NCBI RefSeq assembly: GCF_006517535.1
Contig: NZ_VHQH01000034.1
Location: 1 to 64,000 of the forward strand
Direction: 5' to 3'
DNA from: Schumannella sp. 10F1B-5-1
GTDB lineage: Bacteria; Actinomycetota; Actinomycetes; Actinomycetales; Microbacteriaceae
Length of the DNA: 64,000 nt
The notes below the pieces were generated by a model. That model was not told the origin of the DNA. It ran no database searches and saw only the letters and a list, made by a program, of their open reading frames with translations. Shown here one piece after another: positions 33,424 through 41,249 of the stretch. Each line of letters begins with the position of its first letter. Position 1 is the first letter of the stretch. A program made the translations under genes and the position numbers.

Positions 33424-34787
33424 TGACCGACACCGCAGCCGCCCCGAAGAAGTCGGGCGGCATCCGCGACCTGGGCAAGATGTTCGGCGGCGGGCAGTCG
33501 AGCCTGCGCCAGTTCGGCATCCTCGGCGCCCTGATCGTGATCATCCTCTTCTTCGAGGTCGCGACCGGGGGGCAGACGCTCAAGCCGGGCAACGTGATCA
33601 ACATCGTCAACCAGAACGCCTACGTGCTGATCCTGGCGATCGGCATGGTCATGGTGATCATCGCCGGCCACATCGACCTCTCGGTCGGATCGGTCGCCGC
33701 GTTCACCGGCATCGTGGTGGCGATCGCCATGAACCGGGGCGGCCTGCCCTGGTGGCTCGGTGTGCTCATCGGCCTCGGCATCGGCGCCGTCGTCGGCGCC
33801 TGGCAGGGGTTCTGGGTCGCCTACGTGGGCGTGCCCGCGTTCATCGTGACCCTGGCGGGCATGCTGATCTTCCGCGGCGCCAACCAGTTCATCGGCAACG
33901 CGACCACCGAGCCGGTCAAGGACGACGTGTTCCTGCAGATCGGCGGCGGCTACCTGCCCGACCCCGACCTCGGCCTGCCCTACAACGTCCCGACCCTGAT
34001 CCTGGGTCTGGTCGCCGTCGCGCTCGTCGTCTTCGCCGAGTTCCGCGGCCGCGCCCGCCGCCGCAAGGTCGGCGCCGAGGCGGTGCCGCTGTGGGTCAGC
34101 CTGGTCAAGGTCGTGCTGCTCGCCGCGGTCATCCTCTTCGCCGCGTTCCTGTTCGCCGGCGGCCGCGTCGGCACCAGCTTCCCGATCCCCGGCGTCATCC
34201 TCGTCGCGCTCGTCGTGATCTACGCCTTCGTGACCAACAACACGGTCACGGGCCGCCACATCTACTCGGTCGGCGGCAACTGGCACGCGGCCGAGCTGTC
34301 GGGCGTCAAGATCAAGCGCATCAACTTCTTCGTGATGATGAACATGTCGATCCTGGCCGCGGTCGCCGGCATGGTCTTCATCTCGCGCTCGGCGGCCTCC
34401 GGCCCCGGTGACGGCACCAGCTGGGAGCTCGACGCGATCGCGGCGGTCTTCATCGGCGGCGCGGCCGTCTCGGGCGGCATCGGAACCGTCATCGGCTCGA
34501 TCGTCGGCGGTCTCGTGATCGCGGTGCTCAACAACGGCCTGCAGCTGCTGGGCGTCTCGAGCGACCGCGTGCAGATCATCAAGGGCCTCGTGCTTCTGCT
34601 GGCCGTCGGCATCGACGTCTGGTCGAAGCGCTCGGGCGGCCGCTCGATCATCGCCCGGTTCTCGCGCCCCAAGAAGGTCAGCGCGACCGACGACAACATG
34701 ACCTACCCCCTCAACCGTCCTCTGGTCGAGCCCGGCGACAGCGCCGAGTCGAGCAGCCGACCCTCGAGCACTACGCCGAACGCCTGA
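33423..34787 (+). CDS. mmsB: Monosaccharide ABC transporter permease
   Basis: This 454-residue membrane protein of the RbsC/XylH type has about ten helices. Characteristic segments are NVINIVNQNAYVLILAIGMVMVIIAGHIDLSVGSVAAFTG, VPAFIVTLAGMLIFRG and GNWHAAELSGVKIKRINF, the cytoplasmic coupling loop. The middle carries a hydrophilic EFRGRARRRKVGAEAVP loop found in the longer MmsB/GguB branch. The tail after the last helix is Ser/Thr-rich and disordered. Its ATG overlaps the ATPase stop by one base. Confidence 0.92.
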   Translation: MTDTAAAPKKSGGIRDLGKMFGGGQSSLRQFGILGALIVIILFFEVATGGQTLKPGNVINIVNQNAYVLILAIGMVMVIIAGHIDLSVGSVAAFTGIVVAIAMNRGGLPWWLGVLIGLGIGAVVGAWQGFWVAYVGVPAFIVTLAGMLIFRGANQFIGNATTEPVKDDVFLQIGGGYLPDPDLGLPYNVPTLILGLVAVALVVFAEFRGRARRRKVGAEAVPLWVSLVKVVLLAAVILFAAFLFAGGRVGTSFPIPGVILVALVVIYAFVTNNTVTGRHIYSVGGNWHAAELSGVKIKRINFFVMMNMSILAAVAGMVFISRSAASGPGDGTSWELDAIAAVFIGGAAVSGGIGTVIGSIVGGLVIAVLNNGLQLLGVSSDRVQIIKGLVLLLAVGIDVWSKRSGGRSIIARFSRPKKVSATDDNMTYPLNRPLVEPGDSAESSSRPSSTTPNA

Positions 34788-34845
34788 CGATCAGGTCGAG
34801 CGCACGTCGTAGCCATCCCCCCATCGCAGCGTCGCTGGGGAACCT

Positions 34846-34859
34846 GCACCACCACACAT
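34846..34859 (+). repeat. 14-base leader element shared with the family-5 binding-protein leader
   Basis: GCACCACCACACAT lies 22 bases before the ATG of chvE and is identical to 6811-6824. The 94-base spacer between mmsB and chvE otherwise shows only a CAGCG/CGCTG hairpin core near 34827-34837. Confidence 0.5.
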
Positions 34860-34881
34860 CACAACGAAAGTGACGGAACAC

Positions 34882-35973
34882 ATGCGAAAGATCGCACTCA
34901 CCACCACGGCCGTCGCCGCGGTCGCGCTGCTGGCGCTCTCCGGATGCTCCAGCCGCTCGGCCGACACCGGCAGCGGTGACGCGTCGGGCTTCGAGAAGGG
35001 CTCGCTCATCGGCGTCGCGCTTCCGGACAAGACCTCGGAGAACTGGGTGCTCGCGGGCGACCTGTTCACGTCGGCGATCGAGGACGCGGGCTTCAAGGCC
35101 GACGTGCAGTACGCCGGTCAGAGCACCCCGGTTCCCGACCAGCAGTCGCAGATCAGCTCGATGACCACCAAGGGCGCGAAGGTCATCATCATCGGCGCCA
35201 AGGACGGCGGCCAGCTCGGCACCCAGGTCAAGGACGCGAAGGCCGCCGGTGCGACCGTCATCGCCTACGACCGTCTGCTGACCGACACCAAGGACGTCGA
35301 CTACTACGTCGCCTTCGACAACTACAAGGTCGGCGAGCTGCAGGGCCAGGCCCTGCTCGACGGCCTCAAGGCGAAGTTCCCCGACAAGAGCACCTACAAC
35401 ATCGAGCTCTTCGCCGGCGACCCGGGTGACGCCAACGCCCCCACCTTCTTCGACGGCGCCATGTCGGTGCTGAAGCCGGAGATCGAGAAGGGCACCCTCA
35501 AGGTCGTCTCGGGTCAGACCGAGTTCAAGCAGGTCTCGACGAAGGACTGGCTCGCCCAGAACGCGCAGAACCGCATGGACACCCTGATCCAGGGCAACTA
35601 CGCCAGCACCGACCTCGACGGCGTCCTGTCGCCGAACGACACGCTGGCCCGCGCGATCCTGCAGTCGGTCTCGAGCGCCGGCAAGCCGGACATCGTGGTC
35701 ACCGGTCAGGACTCGGAAGAGGCCTCGATCCCGCTCATCATGTCGGGCAAGCAGTACATGACCATCTACAAGGACACCCGCGAGCTGGTCAAGAAGGCCA
35801 TCGACATGACCACGCAGCTCTCTGAGGGCGGCAAGGCCGACACCACCACGACGACCGACAACGGCGTCAAGAAGGTTCCGACCTACTACCTCGACCCGGT
35901 CATCGTCACCAAGGACAACGCGGCCGAGGCCTACAAGAACAACCCCGACCTCGAGGCGCTGACCAAGCAGTAA
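34882..35973 (+). CDS. chvE: Monosaccharide ABC transporter substrate-binding lipoprotein
   Basis: This 363-residue type-I periplasmic-binding-fold lipoprotein has lipobox LSGC at residues ~19-22 after a typical signal. The mature domain begins GSLIGVALPDKTSENWVLAGD, with the sugar-binding pattern QSQISSMTTKGAKVIIIGAKDGGQL and ELFAGDPGDANAPTFFDGAM, which match the ChvE/multiple-monosaccharide group (xylose, arabinose, glucose, galactose). The ATG at 34882 is taken; an in-frame GTG at 34870 would only lengthen the n-region. It is the last gene of the operon, whereas many relatives encode it first. A strong terminator follows. Confidence 0.9.
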   Translation: MRKIALTTTAVAAVALLALSGCSSRSADTGSGDASGFEKGSLIGVALPDKTSENWVLAGDLFTSAIEDAGFKADVQYAGQSTPVPDQQSQISSMTTKGAKVIIIGAKDGGQLGTQVKDAKAAGATVIAYDRLLTDTKDVDYYVAFDNYKVGELQGQALLDGLKAKFPDKSTYNIELFAGDPGDANAPTFFDGAMSVLKPEIEKGTLKVVSGQTEFKQVSTKDWLAQNAQNRMDTLIQGNYASTDLDGVLSPNDTLARAILQSVSSAGKPDIVVTGQDSEEASIPLIMSGKQYMTIYKDTRELVKKAIDMTTQLSEGGKADTTTTTDNGVKKVPTYYLDPVIVTKDNAAEAYKNNPDLEALTKQ

Positions 35974-36017
35974 GCACCCCGGGTCCGCGAGCGCTGCACC
36001 GCTCGCACCTCACCACG

Positions 36018-36052
36018 GCGAAGGCCGCTCGATCCGATCGGGCGGCCTTCGC
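36018..36052 (+). terminator. Terminator of the monosaccharide importer operon
   Basis: GCGAAGGCCGC and GCGGCCTTCGC form an 11-bp stem around a 13-base loop containing GATC-CGATC. It starts 44 bases after the chvE stop. Confidence 0.75.
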
Positions 36053-36141
36053 TGCGTCAGGGGCGCTGTGTCATAGCCGGCCCACAGCGTTCGTCGGGAT
36101 GCGCACAGGATCGCCCTGCGGCCGCCATAGCGGGCGGTCGG

Positions 36142-37503
36142 ATGCTCGGACGCATGACTTCCGACGGCACGACCGCTCACGGCACCCGGCCCGTCGCATC
36201 CACGGTCTCGGCGGATGCGGCCGGTTCGGCCCCGCTGCTCGAGATCGTGGTGCCCGTCTTCGACGAGGAGCGCTCGCTCGAGCAGAGCATCCGCACGCTG
36301 CACGCGGCGCTGCGCGGGCAGTTCGGCGATCGCTGGCTGCTGACGATCGCCGACAACGCGTCGACCGATGCGACGCCGGCGATCGCTGACGCCCTCGCCG
36401 CCGAGCTCGAGCGGGTGCGCGCCGTGCACCTCGCCGAGAAGGGGCGGGGCCGCGCCCTCAAGCAGGTGTGGCTGGCGAGCGAGGCCGAGGTCGTCGGCTA
36501 CCTCGACGTCGACCTGTCGACCGACCTCGCCGCGCTCGCGCCGCTCGTGGCGCCGCTGCTCTCGCGCCACTCCGACCTGGCGATCGGCACCCGGCTCTCC
36601 GCCGACGCGCGGGTCGTGCGCGGAGCGAAGCGCGAGATCGTCTCCCGCGGCTACAACGCGCTGCTGCGGGCGACCGGCCTGCGCGCCTCCGACGCCCAGT
36701 GCGGCTTCAAGGCGATGCGCAGCGACGTCGCCCGGCGCATCCTGCCCTTCGTCGAGGACACCGGCTGGTTCTTCGACACCGAGGTGCTGATGATCGCCGA
36801 GCGGTCGGGGCTGCGCATCCACGAGGTCCCCGTCGACTGGGTGGATGACGAGGACAGCAAGGTCGACATCGTCGCCACCGCGCTCGCCGACCTGCGCGGT
36901 GTCGTGCGCGTGCTGCGCGGGATCGGCTCGCGGCGCATCCCGGTCGAGGCGATCTACGCCGAGCTGGGGCGTCGGCCCTTCGAGCCCGCGCACCGCCCCG
37001 GATTCTTCGGCCAGGTGCTGCGGTTCGGCCTGATCGGCGGGGCGTCGACCGTCGCCTACGCCGTGCTCTACCTGCTGCTGCAGCTGGCGATCGCGCCGCA
37101 GGTCGCGAACTTCGCGGCGCTGCTCGTCACCGCGGTCGCGAACACCTGGGCCAACCGTCGCATCACCTTCGGGGTGCGCGGGCGGCCGGGGATCGTCGGC
37201 GACCAGCTCAAGGGGCTGCTCGTCTTCCTCCTGGCCTGGTGTCTCACGAGCGGGTCGCTGCTCGTGCTGCACGCCGCACGACCCGAGTCGGGTGCGGTCG
37301 CCGAGCTCGTCGTGCTGACCGTCGCCAACCTCGTCGCCACCGTGCTGCGCTTCGTGCTGCTGAGGGCCTGGGTGTTCCGCCGCGCGCGCCGCGGAGTCGC
37401 GTCCGCCGCGCTCGACCCGGCGGCCGACGCCGCCACTGCCATCCCCACCTCGCGTCGCGCCGATGATGCCGACGCCGCTCTGCAGAAGGAGGCCGCCGCA
37501 TGA
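36142..37503 (+). CDS. Glycosyltransferase family 2 fused to a GtrA-like membrane domain
   Basis: This 453-residue protein combines a dolichol-phosphate-mannose-synthase-like GT2 domain (residues ~30-265) with a GtrA domain (~285-420). The catalytic domain shows EIVVPVFDEERSLEQSIRTL, ADNASTDAT, YLDVDLSTDL (DxD) and GFKAMRSDVARRILP. The GtrA part has four helices and starts FFGQVLRFGLIGGASTVAYAVLYLLLQ with the conserved ANTWANRRITFGVRG. It probably makes polyprenyl-phosphate sugar at the inner face and helps move it outward for the GT39 enzyme encoded directly downstream (ATGA overlap). I used the ATG at 36142; 36154 is also possible. Both genes may glycosylate cell-surface components. Confidence 0.85.
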   Translation: MLGRMTSDGTTAHGTRPVASTVSADAAGSAPLLEIVVPVFDEERSLEQSIRTLHAALRGQFGDRWLLTIADNASTDATPAIADALAAELERVRAVHLAEKGRGRALKQVWLASEAEVVGYLDVDLSTDLAALAPLVAPLLSRHSDLAIGTRLSADARVVRGAKREIVSRGYNALLRATGLRASDAQCGFKAMRSDVARRILPFVEDTGWFFDTEVLMIAERSGLRIHEVPVDWVDDEDSKVDIVATALADLRGVVRVLRGIGSRRIPVEAIYAELGRRPFEPAHRPGFFGQVLRFGLIGGASTVAYAVLYLLLQLAIAPQVANFAALLVTAVANTWANRRITFGVRGRPGIVGDQLKGLLVFLLAWCLTSGSLLVLHAARPESGAVAELVVLTVANLVATVLRFVLLRAWVFRRARRGVASAALDPAADAATAIPTSRRADDADAALQKEAAA

Positions 37504-39671
37504 GCGCCACCACGACGACCAGCACCACGACCCATCCCGTCGGCGTCGCCGACGACGCACCCGGCGCGCGCCTGCGAGCGGGGCTGCGCGAGCGCGCCCG
37601 CGCCCTCGTGCTCGGCCGCCGCGGCGCGCTGGTCTGGGAGCGCCCGGCGCTGCTCGGGCTGCTCGCCGTGACCGCCGTGCTCTACGTCTGGAACCTCGGC
37701 GCGAGCGGCTGGGCCAACTCCTTCTACTCCGCGGCCGTGCAGGCCGGCAGCGTGGACTGGGAGGCCTTCTTCTACGGCTCCAGCGACGCCGCCAACTCGA
37801 TCACGATCGACAAGCCGCCGGCGAGCCTCTGGATCATGGCGCTCTCGGTGCGGCTGTTCGGGCTGAGCTCGTGGAGCATCCTGCTGCCCGAGGCGATCAT
37901 GGGCGTCATCACGGTCGCGATCATCTACGCCACCGTGCGGCGGCGCTTCAGCGCGCCGACCGCGCTGTTCGCCGGCGGGGTGCTGGCGATCACGCCGGTC
38001 GCGGCCCTGATGTTCCGCTTCAACAACCCGGATGCGCTGCTCGTGCTGCTGCTCAGCCTCGCCGCGTACTTCACGATCCGCGGCATCGAAGACGGCCGCG
38101 TCCGGTGGGTGCTGTGGGCCGGGGCGATGATCGGGCTCGGCTTCCTGACCAAGCAGCTGCAGGCCTTCCTGCTGCTGCCGCCGCTCGCGCTCGTCTACCT
38201 GTGGGCGGCGCCGCGTCCGCTGCGCACCCGACTCCTGCACTCGCTCGCCGCGCTCGGCGCCGTGATCGTGTCGGCCGGCTGGTGGGTCGCGATCGTCGAG
38301 CTCGTGCCCGAGTCGTGGCGGCCCTACATCGGCGGCTCGCAGACGAACAGCTTCCTCGAGCTGACCTTCGGCTACAACGGCCTCGGTCGCCTCACCGGCG
38401 ACGAGACCGGCAGCGTGACCGGCGGCGGAGGCGGCACGACGACCGGCGGCATGTGGGGGTCGACCGGCATCACGCGCCTGTTCGACGGCGAGATCGGCGG
38501 GCAGATCACGTGGCTGCTGCCGGCGGCTCTCGTGCTGGGCGTGATCGGCCTCATCCTGCTGCGGCGGGCCCCGCGGGTGTCGGTGCGGCGGGCGATCCTC
38601 GTGCTGTTCGGCGGGTGGATGCTCGTCACCGGTCTCGCCTTCAGCTTCATGGCCGGCATCTTCCACGCCTACTACACGGTCGCGCTCGCTCCGGCGATCG
38701 CGGTGGTCGTCGCGATCGGCGCGACCATGCTCTGGGAGCGTCGGGCCGCGGTGTGGGCGCGGGTCGTGCTCGCCGCGGTGCTGCTCGGCAGTGCCGGGTG
38801 GGCCTACGCCCTGCTGACGCGGCCGAGCGAGTGGATGCCCTGGCTCAAGTTCGTCGTCGTCGGGCTCGCCGTGATCGGGGCCGTGCTCCTGCTGCTGCCG
38901 CCGCTCGGACGTCGCATCGCCGCCGCCACGGCCGCGGTGTCGCTGCTCGCGGCGCTCGCCGCGCCGGCCGCGTACTCGCTGCAGACGGTGTCGACGGCGC
39001 ACACGGGATCGATCGTCACGGCGGGACCGAGCGTGTCGTCGGGCGGGATGGGCGGCATGGGCGGATTCGGCGGCGGCGGCCAGGGCGGCCCGGGCAGCGG
39101 CCAGGGTGGCACCCCGCCGCAGGGCTTCGGTCAGAACGGCGGAACGGGCACCGGCAACGGCACGCCGCCGGGCTTCGGCCAGAACGGCTCGACCGGCGGC
39201 CAGACCGGGCAGAACGCGACCGGAAACGGCGGAACCGGCACGGCTCCGACCGGCGGCTTCGGCGGCGGCCAGGGCGGCCCCGGCGGCACCGGCGGCACCG
39301 GCGGCGGGGGAGCGGGCGGCCTGCTCGGCTCGAGCACGGTCAGCGACGAGCTCGCCGCGGCGCTGACGAAGGACGCCTCCGACTACACCTGGGTCGCGGC
39401 GACGATCGGCTCGAACAGCGCGTCGGGCTACCAGCTCGCGACCGAGCTGCCCGTCATGGCGATCGGCGGATTCAACGGCAGCGACCCGTCGCCGACCCTC
39501 GCCGAGTTCAAGGCCCTCGTGAAAGAGGGGAAGATCCACTGGTTCATCGCCAGCGGCGTGAGCGGTCGGTCGAACGGCGGCTCGGATGCGGCGAGCTCGA
39601 TCTCGAGCTGGGTCGAGGAGAACTTCGAGTCGACCACGGTCGACGGGGTCACCCTCTACGACCTGAGCTGA
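37500..39671 (+). CDS. GT39/ArnT-like membrane glycosyltransferase
   Basis: This 723-residue polytopic enzyme resembles the PMT/ArnT (GT-C) superfamily, which transfers sugars from polyprenyl-phosphate carriers on the outer face of the membrane. The first outer loop holds the typical substrate motif NSFYSAAVQAGS and DAANSITIDKPPASLWIMAL with the catalytic-type acidic residue. About 11-12 helices extend to residue ~500. Then comes a Gly/Gln/Asn-rich low-complexity stretch of roughly 110 residues (GGMGGMGGFGGGGQGGPG, repeated GFGQNG), and a C-terminal globular domain ending LYDLS. It overlaps the GT2-GtrA gene by four bases, so donor synthesis and transfer are coupled. A hairpin terminator follows. 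Confidence 0.85.
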   Translation: MSATTTTSTTTHPVGVADDAPGARLRAGLRERARALVLGRRGALVWERPALLGLLAVTAVLYVWNLGASGWANSFYSAAVQAGSVDWEAFFYGSSDAANSITIDKPPASLWIMALSVRLFGLSSWSILLPEAIMGVITVAIIYATVRRRFSAPTALFAGGVLAITPVAALMFRFNNPDALLVLLLSLAAYFTIRGIEDGRVRWVLWAGAMIGLGFLTKQLQAFLLLPPLALVYLWAAPRPLRTRLLHSLAALGAVIVSAGWWVAIVELVPESWRPYIGGSQTNSFLELTFGYNGLGRLTGDETGSVTGGGGGTTTGGMWGSTGITRLFDGEIGGQITWLLPAALVLGVIGLILLRRAPRVSVRRAILVLFGGWMLVTGLAFSFMAGIFHAYYTVALAPAIAVVVAIGATMLWERRAAVWARVVLAAVLLGSAGWAYALLTRPSEWMPWLKFVVVGLAVIGAVLLLLPPLGRRIAAATAAVSLLAALAAPAAYSLQTVSTAHTGSIVTAGPSVSSGGMGGMGGFGGGGQGGPGSGQGGTPPQGFGQNGGTGTGNGTPPGFGQNGSTGGQTGQNATGNGGTGTAPTGGFGGGQGGPGGTGGTGGGGAGGLLGSSTVSDELAAALTKDASDYTWVAATIGSNSASGYQLATELPVMAIGGFNGSDPSPTLAEFKALVKEGKIHWFIASGVSGRSNGGSDAASSISSWVEENFESTTVDGVTLYDLS

Positions 39672-39710
39672 GCATCCCGAACCGGCACGATCCCGAACCG
39701 ACGCGATCCC

Positions 39711-39744
39711 GAGCCCCGCGCCGACCTCATCCGGTGCGGGGCTC
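39711..39744 (+). terminator. Terminator after the glycosyltransferase pair
   Basis: GAGCCCCGC and GCGGGGCTC form a 9-bp stem extended by CCG/CGG near the loop. It starts 39 bases after the stop of the GT39-type gene. Confidence 0.65.
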
Positions 39745-39905
39745 GCGCGTGCTCTCGCCGATCTGCGAAGATCTGACGGTCGTCAGGGAATAGCGGGCCG
39801 CGAGCGCCGTTGCACCACGGCAGCGGCGCCACCGGATGCGGGGCGGCCGGATCACCACGACGCCATCCGCGTCACCGCCACCACCACCTTCCGGAGCGCC
39901 CAGCC

Positions 39906-41132
39906 ATGTCCGCCCTCGTGCACCCCGGCGACGCGATGTCGCGGGGTCAGCGCATCCTGCACATCATCCTGCTCGGCGCCCTCGTCGGTCTGGGTCCGTT
40001 CACGATCGACCTCTACCTGCCGGCGTTCCCGAGCGTCGTCAAGGAGCTGTCGACGACCGAGGCGGCCGTGCAGCTGACGCTGACCGCCACCACGGTCGGC
40101 TTCGGGCTCGGCCAGCTCGTCGTCGGACCGTGGAGCGACCGGGTCGGTCGGCGGTTGCCGCTGCTGCTCGCGACGGCGCTGCACGTCGGCGCGAGCATCG
40201 GCGTCGCGCTCGCGCCCGACGTGATGTGGGTCGGCGTGTTCCGCGTGCTGCAGGGCATCGGCGCGGCGGGCGGCGGCGTCGTGGCGATGGCGATGGTGCG
40301 CGACCTGTTCTCCGGTCACGCGCTCGTGCGCACGCTCGCGCGCATGGCGCTCGTGACCGGGCTCGCGCCCGTGCTGGCTCCGCTGATCGGCTCGCAGATG
40401 CTGCGCGTCGTCGACTGGCGCGGCATCTTCGTCGCGCTGGCGATCTACGGCTTCGTGTCGGTCGTCGTGGCCGCGTTCCTGATCGCCGAGACGCGCCCGC
40501 GCGGGGCGCACATCCCCTCCGCGTCGACGACGACGCGTCAGCGCTACCGCGCGCTGTTCACCGACCGTGTGTTCATCGGCGTCGCGATCATCGGCGGCAT
40601 GCAGTTCTCGGGGCTGTTCGCCTACCTGTCGGCGTCGTCGTTCCTGCTGCAGGACGTCTACGGACTCAGCGCTCAGACCTACGGGATCATGTTCGGCGTC
40701 AACTCGCTCGGGCTGGTGATCTCGTCGCAGCTCGCCTCGCGACTCATGCGGCGCGTGGGACCGCAGTGGATCCTGGCGGTGGCGGTCGGCATCATGCTGC
40801 TCGCGTCGACGTCGATCGCGATCACGGCGCTGCTCGGCGGTGCGCTCGTGCCGATCCTGGTCGCGCTGTTCTTCATGCTCGCGGCCTGCGGACTCGCCTT
40901 CCCGAGCGTGCAGGTGCTCGCGCTCGCGCACCACGGCAGCGAGGCCGGCACCGCCGCGTCGCTGCTCGGCGCCGTCAACTTCGGTCTGGCGGGCGCGATC
41001 TCGCCCATCGTCGGCGTGCTCGGCATCGACTCGGCGCTGCCGATGGCGGCCGTCATGATCGGCTGCCACGTCGTCGCGAACGTGGTGCTGTGGACGATCG
41101 TGCGGCCGACGACGGTGCCGTCGATCGAGTAG
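39906..41132 (+). CDS. MFS multidrug efflux transporter (Bcr/CflA family)
   Basis: This 408-residue major facilitator has 12 helices. It carries the Bcr/CflA opening GALVGLGPFTIDLYLPAFPSV, the MFS motif A GPWSDRVGRRLPLL between helices 2 and 3, and motif C-like FRVLQGIGAAGGGVVAMAMVRD. The aspartate in TIDLYLPAFP is the family hallmark for proton/drug coupling. GGAG lies 9 bases before the ATG at 39906; the frame upstream is Pro/His-rich and untranslated-looking. Its natural substrates are unknown. Confidence 0.9.
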   Translation: MSALVHPGDAMSRGQRILHIILLGALVGLGPFTIDLYLPAFPSVVKELSTTEAAVQLTLTATTVGFGLGQLVVGPWSDRVGRRLPLLLATALHVGASIGVALAPDVMWVGVFRVLQGIGAAGGGVVAMAMVRDLFSGHALVRTLARMALVTGLAPVLAPLIGSQMLRVVDWRGIFVALAIYGFVSVVVAAFLIAETRPRGAHIPSASTTTRQRYRALFTDRVFIGVAIIGGMQFSGLFAYLSASSFLLQDVYGLSAQTYGIMFGVNSLGLVISSQLASRLMRRVGPQWILAVAVGIMLLASTSIAITALLGGALVPILVALFFMLAACGLAFPSVQVLALAHHGSEAGTAASLLGAVNFGLAGAISPIVGVLGIDSALPMAAVMIGCHVVANVVLWTIVRPTTVPSIE

Positions 41133-41190
41133 CGGATCGGGTCACCCCCGGATCGCCCGCGACACCCCTGAAAGGGGGGGTGGACCGGGC

Positions 41191-41220
41191 ATGGCACGCG
41201 ACCTGTGCGCTGGCTATGGT
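41191..41220 (+). promoter_or_regulatory. Possible promoter of the 1096-residue surface protein
   Basis: ATGGCA (41191-41196) and TATGGT (41215-41220) are separated by 18 bases. The start would fall near 41227, with a short leader containing GGAGG before the ATG at 41250. Confidence 0.45.
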
Positions 41221-41249
41221 GAGCAGGCTTCATCTCGCCGGAGGGTTCC

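Noticed and set aside
41174-41180. G-run upstream of the 1096-residue surface protein as a phase-variation tract
   Set aside because: Only seven or so G residues, outside the coding sequence and in a GC-rich genome; length is not exceptional.
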